58,991 bases of DNA from Flavobacterium sp. NKUCC04_CG (GCF_019345525.1 NZ_JAHKRA010000022.1:1-58991), one strand, 5' to 3'; positions 1-8,673 are shown, numbered from the stretch's first letter. The notes: a model not told the origin generated them from the sequence alone. Made by a program: numbers and translations.

Positions 1-53
1 TGTTTCTTTTTTTTAACTCCGTTTCTCAAAGAACTTCTGCGGTAATGCGGGTG

Positions 54-61
54 CAAAAGTA
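54..61 (-). promoter_or_regulatory. -7 promoter element of a stable-RNA type unit running off the left edge
   Basis: On the minus strand this reads TACTTTTG, a match to the Bacteroidota TAnnTTTG element, followed by GCACCCGCATTA. The promoter of the tRNA-Glu cluster (39781-39788) has the same arrangement, TAGTTTTG then GCATCCGCATTA. The predicted transcript leaves the window leftward and contains GTTCTTTGAGA, which resembles flavobacterial rRNA leaders. An rRNA or tRNA operon outside the window is therefore inferred; no gene is visible. Confidence 0.5.
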
Positions 62-169
62 GCCCTTTTTTCTAGCTTTCCTAATCTTTTGGAAGTTTAT
101 TTTTGGTATTTTTTATGCTCTTTTCTTAACAGACTAATTACCGCTACTTTACCTTTAGCGCTGATACTT

Positions 170-860
170 AAAAAAGCGGATACGCGGATAGGCGGATAGG
201 CGAATTCGCCTTAAAGTGCTGTAGGTTTAAAATTGCTGTGTTCTGTTAACTATTCTTGAAGGCGGATACGCGGATGGGCGGATACATTTATACGCTTTGG
301 AGCGTTGTGGTTATAAAATTGCTCTTTTTTGTAATTTATTCGCGAATGGACGAATGGACGAATAGGCTCATAAAAACCATACCTATATAATGAAGGGGGA
401 TACGCGGATGGGCAGATGGGTGAATTCGCTTGGGAGGGCTGTGGCTGTAAAATTGCTCTTTTTTGTAATTTATTCGCGAATGGACGAATGGACGAATGGA
501 CGAATGGACGAATGGACGAATGGACGAATGGACGAATGGACGAATGGACGAATCAGCGAATAGGCTCATAAAAACCATACCTATATATAAGGAATGCAGA
601 TACGCGAATGGGCGGATAGGCGAATTCGCTTTAAAATGCTGTGGGTTTAAAATTGCTGTCTCTGGTTATTTATTCATGAATGCAGATACGCGAATAGGCA
701 AATGGGCAAATTCGCTCGGGAGAGCTGTGGGTTTAAAATTGAGGTATATAAATTAAGAGCACTCGCGAATAAGCGAATGGACGAATCAGCGAATAGGCTC
801 ATCAAAACCATACCTATATGATGAAGGCGGATGCGCGGATGGGCAGATGAACGAATTCTA
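170..860. repeat. Gene-free block of imperfect repeats rich in gcggatacgcggatgggcgg
   Basis: Five to six imperfect units start near 172, 262, 398, 598, 684 and 830. Each begins with a run of GCGGAT/GCGAAT words and most continue into an AATTCGC word. Most units then carry a conserved stretch ending in TTTAAAATTGCT or TAAAATTGCTC, and several end with a shared stretch reading aggctcataaaaaccatac. GGCGAATTCGCC near 198-209 is a perfect 12-bp palindrome. Short open frames cross the block on both strands but are repeat-derived and have no start signals. One more copy of the opening words lies near 22758-22803. I see no gene here. Confidence 0.85.
478..549. repeat. Nine-copy 8-bp tandem repeat (GAATGGAC)
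   Basis: Nine consecutive perfect copies of GAATGGAC lie inside the larger repeat block. A shorter two-copy version sits at the equivalent position of the preceding unit (about 344-359) and a single copy in a later unit (about 776). The same locus therefore differs in copy number between neighbouring units, as expected from slippage. Confidence 0.9.
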
Positions 861-902
861 AAAAAACAACAGCAGTTATATCGAGATAACAGCCAAAAAA
901 AT

Positions 903-910
903 TACTTTTG
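903..910 (+). promoter_or_regulatory. -7 promoter element of rlmH
   Basis: TACTTTTG matches the TAnnTTTG consensus. It ends nine bases before the preferred GTG start of rlmH, so the transcript would have almost no 5' leader. A TTG codon inside this element could be mistaken for the start. Confidence 0.6.
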
Positions 911-919
911 CAAAAAAAA

Positions 920-1393
920 GTGAATATCAAACTCATCACTATAGGCAAAACTGATCAGTCGGCACTTCAGACACTGATAGAGGATTATAACAAACGCTTA
1001 AATTTTTATGTCAAATTTGAATTGGAAGTGATTCCAGATATCAAAAACGTAAAAAATCTTTCCGAAAGCAGCCAAAAGCAAAAAGAAGGAGCACTAATTT
1101 TATCTAAATTAGCCGCTACTGATCATTTAATTTTGCTCGATGAAAACGGCAAATCATTTAGCAGCGTCGACTTTTCTATCGAATTGCAAAAGAAAATGAA
1201 CTCTGGAATCAAAACTCTAGTATATGTTATAGGTGGACCTTATGGTTTTTCTGAAGAAGTATACCAACAAGCCAAGGGAAAAATATCCCTATCCTCTATG
1301 ACTTTTTCACATCAAATGATTCGTCTATTTTTTATTGAACAACTCTATAGAGGTTTTACGATATTACGCAACGAACCCTACCACCATCAATAA
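920..1393 (+). CDS. rlmH: 23S rRNA (pseudouridine1915-N3)-methyltransferase RlmH
   Basis: SPOUT-class methyltransferase that methylates N3 of pseudouridine 1915 in helix 69 of 23S rRNA, acting on the assembled ribosome with S-adenosylmethionine. The visible family marks are the N-terminal NIKLITIGK strand, the VIGGPYGF knot motif, and a C-terminus ending in NEPYHH. The GTG at 920 is chosen because it begins exactly with the family's usual first residues and gives the usual length of about 157 residues. An upstream in-frame TTG at 908 lies inside the promoter. The stop overlaps the convergent lipoprotein gene by seven bases, with no terminator between them. Confidence 0.95.
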   Translation: MNIKLITIGKTDQSALQTLIEDYNKRLNFYVKFELEVIPDIKNVKNLSESSQKQKEGALILSKLAATDHLILLDENGKSFSSVDFSIELQKKMNSGIKTLVYVIGGPYGFSEEVYQQAKGKISLSSMTFSHQMIRLFFIEQLYRGFTILRNEPYHHQ

Positions 1394-1998
1394 ATTCGCT
1401 CAATAGAATCCAATTTTTGATTCAGTGAATCATTTTGTTCTATCCTAATTCTATTTTGCAAGTACTCCTCAAAAGTTAAGGTCGCACTAAAACACAAATG
1501 TACTATAGGTAAAGATGCAGTGCGCTGTCCTAATTCATCCCACTGCACTTGCTCATCCTCCAAAAACAAATCGTTTGAGCCGTTAAAATACAACATGTTT
1601 TTAGTTGTATCCGGTCGCTTAAATTGATAGTCAATATATTGAAATGGAAAAAACGCCAAATTTTTATGCAAGGTATCTGCATAGGAAAAGAACACTTCCT
1701 TATCATCGCTATGCGCCTTATCAGCGTATTTTTTATCCTTTAATTTCTGTACTTCCTCCAAAACCATCTTAGCATTCAAATCTCTCTCAACCGAGAAAAC
1801 CCAATTGGTACCTCCTACCGCATTGGTTCTATTGACCAAAACAGCATTGCTTTCTTTTTCCTTAGTAAAATATACCGGAGAGTGATCGGTTATTTCACTG
1901 ACTACTGTAACATTGTGACGCGTTAAATTTAATTCTTTTTTCGAACAAGCAACCAGTCCCAAAAGCACAACGGCAACTAAAGCTATTTTTTTCATCAT
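1387..1998 (-). CDS. Lipoprotein of unknown function
   Basis: A 203-residue protein with a clear lipoprotein signal: a basic start, a hydrophobic stretch, and a lipobox ending GLVAC around residue 18. The mature part is rich in charged residues and has no motif I recognise. It probably sits in the inner leaflet of the outer membrane or at the surface. It is convergent with rlmH, overlaps its stop codon, and lies just downstream of folP on the same strand. Two ATG codons in a row make the exact start uncertain by one residue. No function can be assigned. Confidence 0.75.
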   Translation of the reverse strand: MMKKIALVAVVLLGLVACSKKELNLTRHNVTVVSEITDHSPVYFTKEKESNAVLVNRTNAVGGTNWVFSVERDLNAKMVLEEVQKLKDKKYADKAHSDDKEVFFSYADTLHKNLAFFPFQYIDYQFKRPDTTKNMLYFNGSNDLFLEDEQVQWDELGQRTASLPIVHLCFSATLTFEEYLQNRIRIEQNDSLNQKLDSIERIY

Positions 1999-2077
1999 CG
2001 AAATATTATTGTTTTATTAAATTTTATCTGACTACGATTTACACAGGAGAGCAATACACTAACACTGTGAACCGGTT

Positions 2078-2899
2078 TTATTTTAAAAACTGCATCAATT
2101 GAATCGTTTGAACAGCTTCTTTAACATCATGTACTCTTAATATATTCGTCTTTTTAGTCAATGCCACAGCATGGAGTACAGAAGTACCGTTTAAGGCATC
2201 TTCAGGACCAATTTCCAGCAATTTGTAAATCATCGATTTTCGAGAAACCCCCACTAAAAGCGGCAATCCTAACAAACTAAATAGTTGCTGATTTTTTAAT
2301 ACCTCAAAATTTTGTTCTGTAGTTTTAGCAAAACCATAACCAGGATCTAGGATGATATCTTTAATTCCAAACCGCCTAGCCGAAGCCACACGTTCAGAAA
2401 AATAAAAGTTCATTTCTGCTACAATGTCTTTATAGTCTGTTAATGTAACCATCGTATTTGGGGTTCCTCTCATGTGCATCATGATATAAGGAACATTTAA
2501 CCGCCCTATAACTTCCAACATCTTAGAATCCAAATACCCTGCAGAAATATCATTAATAAGAGCCGCTCCATTATCCACGGCACTTTCCGCAACCTTACTC
2601 CTAAAGGTATCTACAGAAATAATGGTTTGAGGAAACTCTTTTAATATCAAGTTAATTACCGGCAATAACCGTTGGGTTTCTTGTTCTTCTGATACCCACT
2701 CTGCATTGGGTTTTGAAGAATAAGCCCCAATATCTATAAAAGTAGCACCATCCATCAACATTTTTTCAGCCTGATTTAGAAAATCAAGATCCGTTCGGTA
2801 TTTACCACCATCAAAAAAAGAATTGGGCGTTGTATTTAAAATCCCCATGACTTTGGGAGTTGAAATATCTACTAAGTTTCCTAAGCAATTAATAGTCAT
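2078..2899 (-). CDS. folP: Dihydropteroate synthase
   Basis: Joins p-aminobenzoate to the pterin diphosphate to make dihydropteroate in folate synthesis; this is the sulfonamide target. The TIM-barrel signature GILNTTPNSFFDGG is at residues 19-32. It is followed by a DIGAYSSKP loop, SVDTFRS, the LDPGYGFAK strand and GVSRKS, all in the usual order, and the RVHD motif is near the C-terminus. The length of 273 residues is normal. It is divergent from the DUF1599 gene, a neighbourhood common in Bacteroidota. Confidence 0.97.
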   Translation of the reverse strand: MTINCLGNLVDISTPKVMGILNTTPNSFFDGGKYRTDLDFLNQAEKMLMDGATFIDIGAYSSKPNAEWVSEEQETQRLLPVINLILKEFPQTIISVDTFRSKVAESAVDNGAALINDISAGYLDSKMLEVIGRLNVPYIMMHMRGTPNTMVTLTDYKDIVAEMNFYFSERVASARRFGIKDIILDPGYGFAKTTEQNFEVLKNQQLFSLLGLPLLVGVSRKSMIYKLLEIGPEDALNGTSVLHAVALTKKTNILRVHDVKEAVQTIQLMQFLK

Positions 2900-2977
2900 T
2901 TTTATTTCTATATTGTATTTTTACCATTCTAAGGAATCAAAATCGCTTTTTAAATTTTAAATAGCAGAGTTTATTCC

Positions 2978-2985
2978 TATTTTTG
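2978..2985 (+). promoter_or_regulatory. -7 promoter element upstream of the DUF1599-tpiA run
   Basis: TATTTTTG matches TAnnTTTG and lies 28 bases before the ATG at 3014. The five genes that follow are on one strand, closely spaced, and end at a strong hairpin (7113-7141). This element may therefore drive a five-gene transcript. Confidence 0.6.
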
Positions 2986-3013
2986 ACACAATTATCATAC
3001 AAATATACTCTAA

Positions 3014-3562
3014 ATGAATACGACTTCTAATCAATTTGACCAAGTAATTACCGTGTGTCGCAATCTTTATCAAAAAAAAATGAAGGATTATGGATGTGCT
3101 TGGAGAATCCTACGTCTGCCCTCTTTAACGGATCAAATTTTCATTAAAGCACAGCGCATTAGAAGTTTACAAAACAATAGTGAAAGACGTATAAATGAAG
3201 ATGAAACCTCTGAATTCATAGGAATTATTAATTATTGCATTATGGCTTTAATTCAATTGGAAAAAGGGGTGGTAAATCAACCCGACCTAAGTTTTGATGA
3301 AGCACTACAGCTATATGACCAACAAATTGCCTTAACCAAAGCTTTGATGGAAAACAAAAATCACGATTATGGGGAAGCCTGGCGCGATATGAGAGTGAGT
3401 TCCTTAACCGATATTATCTTACAAAAATTACTTCGCGTAAAACAAATCGAGGATAATCAAGGAAAAACCTTGGTTTCTGAAGGTATTGATGCCAATTATC
3501 AAGACATGATAAACTACGCTGTTTTTGCTTTAATTTTAATGGGATTTCCTGAAAAAGAATAA
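3014..3562 (+). CDS. DUF1599 domain protein with two tandem copies
   Basis: A 182-residue protein of the DUF1599 family, whose biochemical role I do not know. It has two internal copies of the domain. The first contains KDYGCAWRILRLPSLTDQI (about residues 22-41) and the second HDYGEAWRDMRVSSLTDII (about residues 116-135), each followed by a helix ending in a conserved NY.. segment. It opens a five-gene run with the DoxX-like protein, a permease, a TlpA-like protein and tpiA, and is divergent from folP. This arrangement is recurrent in Bacteroidota. Confidence 0.85.
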   Translation: MNTTSNQFDQVITVCRNLYQKKMKDYGCAWRILRLPSLTDQIFIKAQRIRSLQNNSERRINEDETSEFIGIINYCIMALIQLEKGVVNQPDLSFDEALQLYDQQIALTKALMENKNHDYGEAWRDMRVSSLTDIILQKLLRVKQIEDNQGKTLVSEGIDANYQDMINYAVFALILMGFPEKE

Positions 3563-3635
3563 GTATACTCACGCACATCGACATAAAAATTTAATTGAAG
3601 TTCATTTAAACATAAAAAACACAAAATAACTATTT

Positions 3636-4736
3636 ATGAAAATAATCGCACAACTTTCGAGACTTATAGTCGGCATCTTATTTATCATTTCAGGTTTGGT
3701 TAAACTGAATGACCCCGTAGGTTTTTCTTTTAAATTAGAGGAATATTTTTCCGAAAGCGTTCTTAATCTTCCTTTCTTTGAGCCTCATGCCTTGGCCTTA
3801 GCAATAATTTTAGTTATTGCAGAAGTGCTGTTGGGTGTAGCTCTGTTGTTGGGTTTCAAGAAAAAACTCACTTTGACCCTTTTGTTTTTAATGATATTGT
3901 TTTTTACTTTTTTAACTTTCTACTCTGCCTATTTCAACAAAGTTACAGACTGTGGTTGTTTTGGAGATGCGATTCCACTAACTCCTTGGAGCTCATTCAC
4001 TAAAGATGTAGTATTGTTGGTTTTAATTTTGATTATCATCTTAAACCAAAAATATATTCGACCTGTCTTTAGTTGTAAAATATCCGGTATCGTTCTCCTT
4101 ATCACTTTGCTTTTATGTTCCTTTATGGGTTATTGGGTTTTAAATCACTTACCTTTAAAAGACTTTAGAGTTTATAAAGTAGGCACCAATATCATGAAAG
4201 GCATGGAAATTCCAGAAGGAGCAGCGAAATCCGTTTATGAAATGTCGTTTCTATACCGTGTTAATGGGGAAGAAAAACGTTTTACAGACAAAGAATTAGG
4301 TAACTTACCTGCAGATGCAGAATTTATCAGTAGAGAAGACAAGATGATCAGTCAAGGTTTCCAACCACCTATTCATGATTTCACTATGGAAAAAGATGGT
4401 GAAAGTTATTTGGAGGCTATGATGGCTGAACCCAAATTGATCATGATTGTAACTTACAACCTGTCTCGTGCAGATGAAGATGGTTTAGCCATTCTGAGCG
4501 ATTTTGCCAAAACAGCTACGGCTAAAGGATATAAAGTAATTGGTATGACCGCATCAAGTACGGATGAAATTAATGCATTAGTACAGAAATATCAATTGCC
4601 ATTTGACTATTATACTTGCGACGGAACTACCTTAAAAACTATTGAACGAGCCAATCCAAGCATCGTTGTATTAGAAAATGGAACTATAGTAGAAAAGAAA
4701 CATTGGAAGGATGCGTCCAAAGTCAATTTAAAATAA
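3636..4736 (+). CDS. BT_3928-type membrane protein: DoxX-like N-terminus with thioredoxin-like C-terminus
   Basis: A 366-residue integral membrane protein. The first 150 residues resemble DoxX/MauE four-helix membrane domains (LIVGILFIISGLVKLNDP near the start). A cysteine pair reading DCGCFG lies after the third helix and would face the periplasmic side, as in proteins that pass electrons to thiols. A further membrane span near residues 150-168 is followed by a soluble part with a thioredoxin-like pattern but no CxxC. The next gene but one is a CPDC thioredoxin, which fits a thiol-redox role; that role is inferred. Confidence 0.8.
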   Translation: MKIIAQLSRLIVGILFIISGLVKLNDPVGFSFKLEEYFSESVLNLPFFEPHALALAIILVIAEVLLGVALLLGFKKKLTLTLLFLMILFFTFLTFYSAYFNKVTDCGCFGDAIPLTPWSSFTKDVVLLVLILIIILNQKYIRPVFSCKISGIVLLITLLLCSFMGYWVLNHLPLKDFRVYKVGTNIMKGMEIPEGAAKSVYEMSFLYRVNGEEKRFTDKELGNLPADAEFISREDKMISQGFQPPIHDFTMEKDGESYLEAMMAEPKLIMIVTYNLSRADEDGLAILSDFAKTATAKGYKVIGMTASSTDEINALVQKYQLPFDYYTCDGTTLKTIERANPSIVVLENGTIVEKKHWKDASKVNLK

Positions 4737-4745
4737 TATTAAACT

Positions 4746-5825
4746 TTGATATCTTATTTTTTCAACAAACTATTCTATGCCTTTTTTACGCTATTTGGAG
4801 TAGTAACTTTAGTTTTCTTTTTGTTTAATATACTGCCGGGAGACCCGGCTAGGATGATGCTAGACCAAAATGAAAACTCAGAACAACTGGCTATAGTAAA
4901 GAAAAAATATGGATTTGATCAAACTTTGTCCAAGCAGTATTTGCTTTATCTTAACGATTTATCTCCCCTGTCTATACACAGCACTCAAACAGGGGATTAT
5001 ACGTATTGTACCCCAGGTAAATATAAAGAGTGGTCTTTAGTAAGTTTTAAGCACACTCAACTGGTTTTAAAAAAACCATATTTGAGAGAGAGCTTTCAAA
5101 AAAACGGTAAGGAAGTTAGTACCATTATTGCCGAAACTTTACCAAACACAGTTTTCCTCGCTATATTTGCTATCGGAATAGCGTTGTTTTTAGGGATTGT
5201 ATTGGGGATTTTCTCCGCTTTACACAAAGACAGTTGGCTAGACAAGAGCATTGCCATTTTCAGTACTTTCGGAATGAGTATTCCTTCCTTTTTTAGCGCG
5301 ATACTCTTTGCATGGATTTTTGGTTTTCTATTGCACGACTGGACTCATTTAAACATGACTGGAAATTTATATGAAGTAGATGATTTTGGAAATGGTAAAA
5401 CACTCCAACTTAAAAACAGCCTATTACCCGCTATTGTTTTAGGAATTCGTCCCTTGGCTGTAGTGATACAATTGATGCGTAACGCCCTATTAGAGGTTTT
5501 AAATCAGGATTATATAAGAACGGCAAAGGCCAAAGGCCTGTCCACTTGGAATATCGTTTACAAACACGCTTTAAAAAACGCCCTTAATCCTGTGATAACT
5601 GCCATATCTGGTTGGTTTGCTTCTATGCTCGCTGGGGCTGTTTTTGTAGAATATATATTTGGATGGAATGGTCTCGGAAAAGAAATCGTAGAGGCATTAA
5701 ATACTTTAGACCTACCCGTCATCATGGGTTCGGTATTAATCATTGCAATTACTTTCGTATTCATTACGATTTTAGTAGATTTGATATATGCCTATTTAGA
5801 CCCTAAAGTCAAACTAAAACAATAA
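4746..5825 (+). CDS. ABC transporter permease, OppB/DppB type, without partners
   Basis: A 359-residue inner-membrane permease of the peptide/nickel importer family. It has an N-terminal span, the typical FNILPGDPA motif, a periplasmic loop, and a C-terminal permease core. The core includes the coupling-helix region reading YIRTAKAKGLS, which contacts the ATPase in this family. No second permease, ATPase or binding protein lies nearby, which is unusual for a stand-alone importer subunit. The start is a TTG at 4746; no in-frame ATG fits the family's N-terminus. It follows the previous gene by nine bases and precedes a TlpA-like gene. Confidence 0.88.
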   Translation: MISYFFNKLFYAFFTLFGVVTLVFFLFNILPGDPARMMLDQNENSEQLAIVKKKYGFDQTLSKQYLLYLNDLSPLSIHSTQTGDYTYCTPGKYKEWSLVSFKHTQLVLKKPYLRESFQKNGKEVSTIIAETLPNTVFLAIFAIGIALFLGIVLGIFSALHKDSWLDKSIAIFSTFGMSIPSFFSAILFAWIFGFLLHDWTHLNMTGNLYEVDDFGNGKTLQLKNSLLPAIVLGIRPLAVVIQLMRNALLEVLNQDYIRTAKAKGLSTWNIVYKHALKNALNPVITAISGWFASMLAGAVFVEYIFGWNGLGKEIVEALNTLDLPVIMGSVLIIAITFVFITILVDLIYAYLDPKVKLKQ

Positions 5826-5836
5826 ATTACTCACCT

Positions 5837-6337
5837 ATGAAAAAGTTACTCTTATTGTTCGTAGCCGTAACGGCTTTGGTTGCATGCAGCCCTAAAGCAG
5901 AACAGCATGAATTCTCCAAGCAAGCTTTGAGCGAGGAGCTTATCGGTTTAGATGGCAAGAAAATCACCTTTGATGAGATTCTAAAAAGACATGAAGGCAG
6001 CACTGTTGTTATTGACGTATGGGCATCTTGGTGTCCCGATTGCATTAAAGGCTTCCCCAGTTTAACCGAATTGCAAAAACAATTTCCCGATGTTGATTAT
6101 GTGTTTTTATCAGCTGATAAAACCCAACAAACATGGAAAGAATCCATTGAAAAATACAACCTACAGGGAGACCATTATTTCATCACCGACGGAATGAAAG
6201 GAAATTTTGGAAAATCGATTACACTAGATTGGATTCCGCGATATATCGTGGTTGATAAGACCGGAAAAATAGCTTTGTTTAAAGCTATTGAAGCCGATGC
6301 ACACGAATTAATTACAGTATTAAAAAAATTAAAATAA
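5837..6337 (+). CDS. TlpA/ResA-like thioredoxin lipoprotein
   Basis: A 166-residue lipoprotein with a signal ending in ALVAC and a thioredoxin fold. The active site WASWCPDC, near residues 62-69, is a CPDC variant of the CxxC pair. A cis-proline segment (WIPRYIVVDKTG) lies in the expected place. It should be anchored in the envelope and reduce or oxidise protein disulfides. The gene sits one base before tpiA and in the same run as the DoxX-like thiol-redox candidate; the two may work together, which is inferred. Confidence 0.88.
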   Translation: MKKLLLLFVAVTALVACSPKAEQHEFSKQALSEELIGLDGKKITFDEILKRHEGSTVVIDVWASWCPDCIKGFPSLTELQKQFPDVDYVFLSADKTQQTWKESIEKYNLQGDHYFITDGMKGNFGKSITLDWIPRYIVVDKTGKIALFKAIEADAHELITVLKKLK

Positions 6338-6338
6338 C

Positions 6339-7091
6339 ATGAGACATTCCATCGTTGCTGGAAACTGGAAAATGCATAAAAACGCATTAGAAACAGAAGA
6401 TTTATTGAATGAATTGATTGAGAAACTCCCAACCGACAAAGAAGTAGAAATTATTGTTGCGCCGGCGTTTACCAATCTATCTTCGGCTGCTCAGCATCTA
6501 GAATATACCAATATTGGCGTTGCTGCCCAAAATATGCATCAAGCTGAAGGCGGCGCTTTTACCGGTGAAATATCGGCTAGTATGTTAACGAGTATCGGTG
6601 TGAACACCGTTATACTTGGTCATTCTGAAAGACGACTCTACTTTAAGGAAACCAATGCACAATTGGCTGACAAAGTCAATACGGCAATAAAACACGAAAT
6701 GCGTGTGATTTTCTGTATTGGAGAGGAACTGAAAGACCGTCAGACAAAACAACATTTTAATGTTATTTACAACCAATTGACCGATGGGTTATTTCACTTA
6801 AAAAAGGAAGAGTGGCAGAATATAATCCTTGCTTATGAGCCGGTTTGGGCAATAGGCACAGGAGAAACAGCCTCACCTGAGGAAGTTCAAGAAATGCATG
6901 CCTATATCCGCAATCAAATTTCAAGAAAATACGACGAAACCGTTTCGGAAAATATTTCCATTTTATATGGTGGAAGTGTTAAACCAGAAAATGCTAAAGA
7001 ACTGTTTTCTCAAACCGATGTTGACGGAGGCCTTATTGGTGGCGCTGCCTTAGTCGCTGAAGATTTTGCGCTTATTGTAAACGCAATCTAA
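6339..7091 (+). CDS. tpiA: Triosephosphate isomerase
   Basis: Glycolytic enzyme that interconverts dihydroxyacetone phosphate and glyceraldehyde 3-phosphate. The catalytic residues are present: Asn9 and Lys11 in GNWKMHKN, His95 in GHSERR, and Glu167 in YEPVWAIGTG. The phosphate-gripping GGSVKPEN and GGLIGGA loops are near the C-terminus. The length of 250 residues is standard. It begins one base after the preceding stop, ends the five-gene run, and is followed by a strong hairpin. Confidence 0.98.
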   Translation: MRHSIVAGNWKMHKNALETEDLLNELIEKLPTDKEVEIIVAPAFTNLSSAAQHLEYTNIGVAAQNMHQAEGGAFTGEISASMLTSIGVNTVILGHSERRLYFKETNAQLADKVNTAIKHEMRVIFCIGEELKDRQTKQHFNVIYNQLTDGLFHLKKEEWQNIILAYEPVWAIGTGETASPEEVQEMHAYIRNQISRKYDETVSENISILYGGSVKPENAKELFSQTDVDGGLIGGAALVAEDFALIVNAI

Positions 7092-7112
7092 TAGTAACTG
7101 ATAAATAAAATC

Positions 7113-7141
7113 AAAAAAGTTCGTCTAAGACGAACTTTTTT
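7113..7141. terminator. Bidirectional intrinsic terminator between tpiA and plsC-like gene
   Basis: A perfect 13-bp stem (AAAAAAGTTCGTC with GACGAACTTTTTT) and a three-base loop. A/T runs on both sides let it serve tpiA on the plus strand and the convergent acyltransferase on the minus strand. Confidence 0.9.
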
Positions 7142-7178
7142 TGATTAAATGAAATGGTCTAATCCAGATCACAAAGAG

Positions 7179-7991
7179 CTATTCCGCGGACCAACGTCGT
7201 TTCTGATTTAGTTTTTCTTCTTCTTCCAAAACTTCAGCAGGTAAAACTTTTAGAAAAGACGGATGTTGCTCAATAGCAAATTCTATTTTCTCAACAATTT
7301 GTTCAATAGTATCGTTGTCGTAATCAATTTCCAAAGGTTGTTTGATAACCATGGATTGAAGAATCCCTTTCTTTTTAAGATACAATCCTTTTTTGTCGAA
7401 TGAACGTCTAAAACCATCAATGACTATAGGAACAACTATCGGGCGATGTTGCTTAATAATATGAGCGGTTCCCTTGCGTACCGGTTTAAAAGAGGAGGTG
7501 GTTCCCTGTGGAAAAGTAATCACCCAGCCATCGTCTAAAGCTGTTTTAATATTCTCGATATCATTTGGATTCACCGCTTTTTTATCTTCAATATCAACTC
7601 CCTTTGCACGCCAAGTGCGCTCTACGGTAATCGCACCCATATAGGATAGTATCCGCGGCAGAATTCCAGAGCTTAGCGTCTCTTTAGCGCCTACATAATA
7701 GATATTCAACTTAGGATTCCAGATATAAAATATATTTTTAATCGAATCGACCCGTCCTTTTAAACTCGCGTTAAAAACGTGAAACATCGCGACGACATCT
7801 GCAAAATAGGTTTGATGATTCGAAATAAACAATACGTTAGTCTCTGGTAGTCCTTTGATAATCTCAGATCCCTCAATCTTTAAGTCATTAAAGCCCCTAA
7901 AACGTCGATGGGTTAGAAATCCGAAGATTCTAATTAATATTTTCTTTATAAAAAGAATGTGCCCAAATGGATTCCGTTTGAATAGTTTCAT
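7179..7991 (-). CDS. Lysophospholipid acyltransferase family protein (PlsC-like)
   Basis: A 270-residue membrane-associated acyltransferase of the glycerophospholipid family. The catalytic HX4D motif is NHQTYFAD, with His59 and Asp64. The third motif, normally FPEGTRS, reads FPQGTTSS here, so the conserved glutamate is a glutamine. I recall this variant from related flavobacterial proteins, so it is not necessarily inactivating. The likely role is acyl transfer to lysophosphatidic acid or a related lipid. It shares its strand with the upstream Nudix gene 40 bases away. Confidence 0.88.
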   Translation of the reverse strand: MKLFKRNPFGHILFIKKILIRIFGFLTHRRFRGFNDLKIEGSEIIKGLPETNVLFISNHQTYFADVVAMFHVFNASLKGRVDSIKNIFYIWNPKLNIYYVGAKETLSSGILPRILSYMGAITVERTWRAKGVDIEDKKAVNPNDIENIKTALDDGWVITFPQGTTSSFKPVRKGTAHIIKQHRPIVVPIVIDGFRRSFDKKGLYLKKKGILQSMVIKQPLEIDYDNDTIEQIVEKIEFAIEQHPSFLKVLPAEVLEEEEKLNQKRRWSAE

Positions 7992-8031
7992 GAGTTTATT
8001 TAAAATCAGGCGCTAAATTAGGGATTTTGGA

Positions 8032-8673
8032 TTAAAAGAGCACCTTTCTTAAGGTTTCTTTTAACTCACTTAACATCATAGCTGTTGCTCCCCAAACGAT
8101 ATGATTATCGATTAGGAATGCCGGTACATCAATATTAACAGCATAACTGGTATTCATCTTGACCATCTCTATAATTCGATCATCTAATAAATCTTCCAGA
8201 GGCATCTCAATTACTTGTGCCACTTCTGTAGGTTGCAAAACAAACTTTAAATCAGTTGTTGCAAATCCCAGAAATGGAGAAACTATAAAATTACTCGGAG
8301 GTATATAAATTTCCGATAACGGCTTAATGATTTGAATTTTATCTTCCGTAATCCCCACCTCCTCTCTGGTTTCTCTTAAAGCTGTCTGAGTAAGATTATC
8401 ATCTGTCAAATCTTTTTTACCTCCTGGAAAGGCAATTTGTGATGAATGAATTCCGGGATATTCCGCTCTTTCAATCAATAATAGATTGGTTTTATTATCT
8501 TTGGGGTATAACAAAATCAGTACCGCTGATTTTTTTGGGTTATACCTTTTATAATCTTCCGTTTCCAAATATTTTATGCGTTCTAGAGGAGCCATCTTTA
8601 TATGAGCCTTTAGTGCAAATAAAGGCTGTGCTTTAATAGCGGGAACGTTTTTTATAAATTTATCGTAATCCAT
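8032..8673 (-). CDS. Nudix hydrolase, CoA diphosphatase-like
   Basis: A 213-residue Nudix protein. The Nudix box runs from FPGGKKD to RETREEVGI at about residues 93-120. The CoA-pyrophosphatase type is suggested by the N-terminal KSAVLILLYP strand, the SSQIAFPGG segment before the box, and the length. The expected reaction is cleavage of CoA or acyl-CoA to 3',5'-ADP and phosphopantetheine; other diphosphate substrates are possible. It is probably cotranscribed with the acyltransferase downstream. Confidence 0.88.
   Translation of the reverse strand: MDYDKFIKNVPAIKAQPLFALKAHIKMAPLERIKYLETEDYKRYNPKKSAVLILLYPKDNKTNLLLIERAEYPGIHSSQIAFPGGKKDLTDDNLTQTALRETREEVGITEDKIQIIKPLSEIYIPPSNFIVSPFLGFATTDLKFVLQPTEVAQVIEMPLEDLLDDRIIEMVKMNTSYAVNIDVPAFLIDNHIVWGATAMMLSELKETLRKVLF

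Noticed and set aside
336..756. Open frames on both strands encoding Pro/His/Ser or Trp/Asp/Gly repeats
   Set aside because: They are produced by the 8-bp tandem and surrounding repeats, have no start signals, and do not resemble known proteins.
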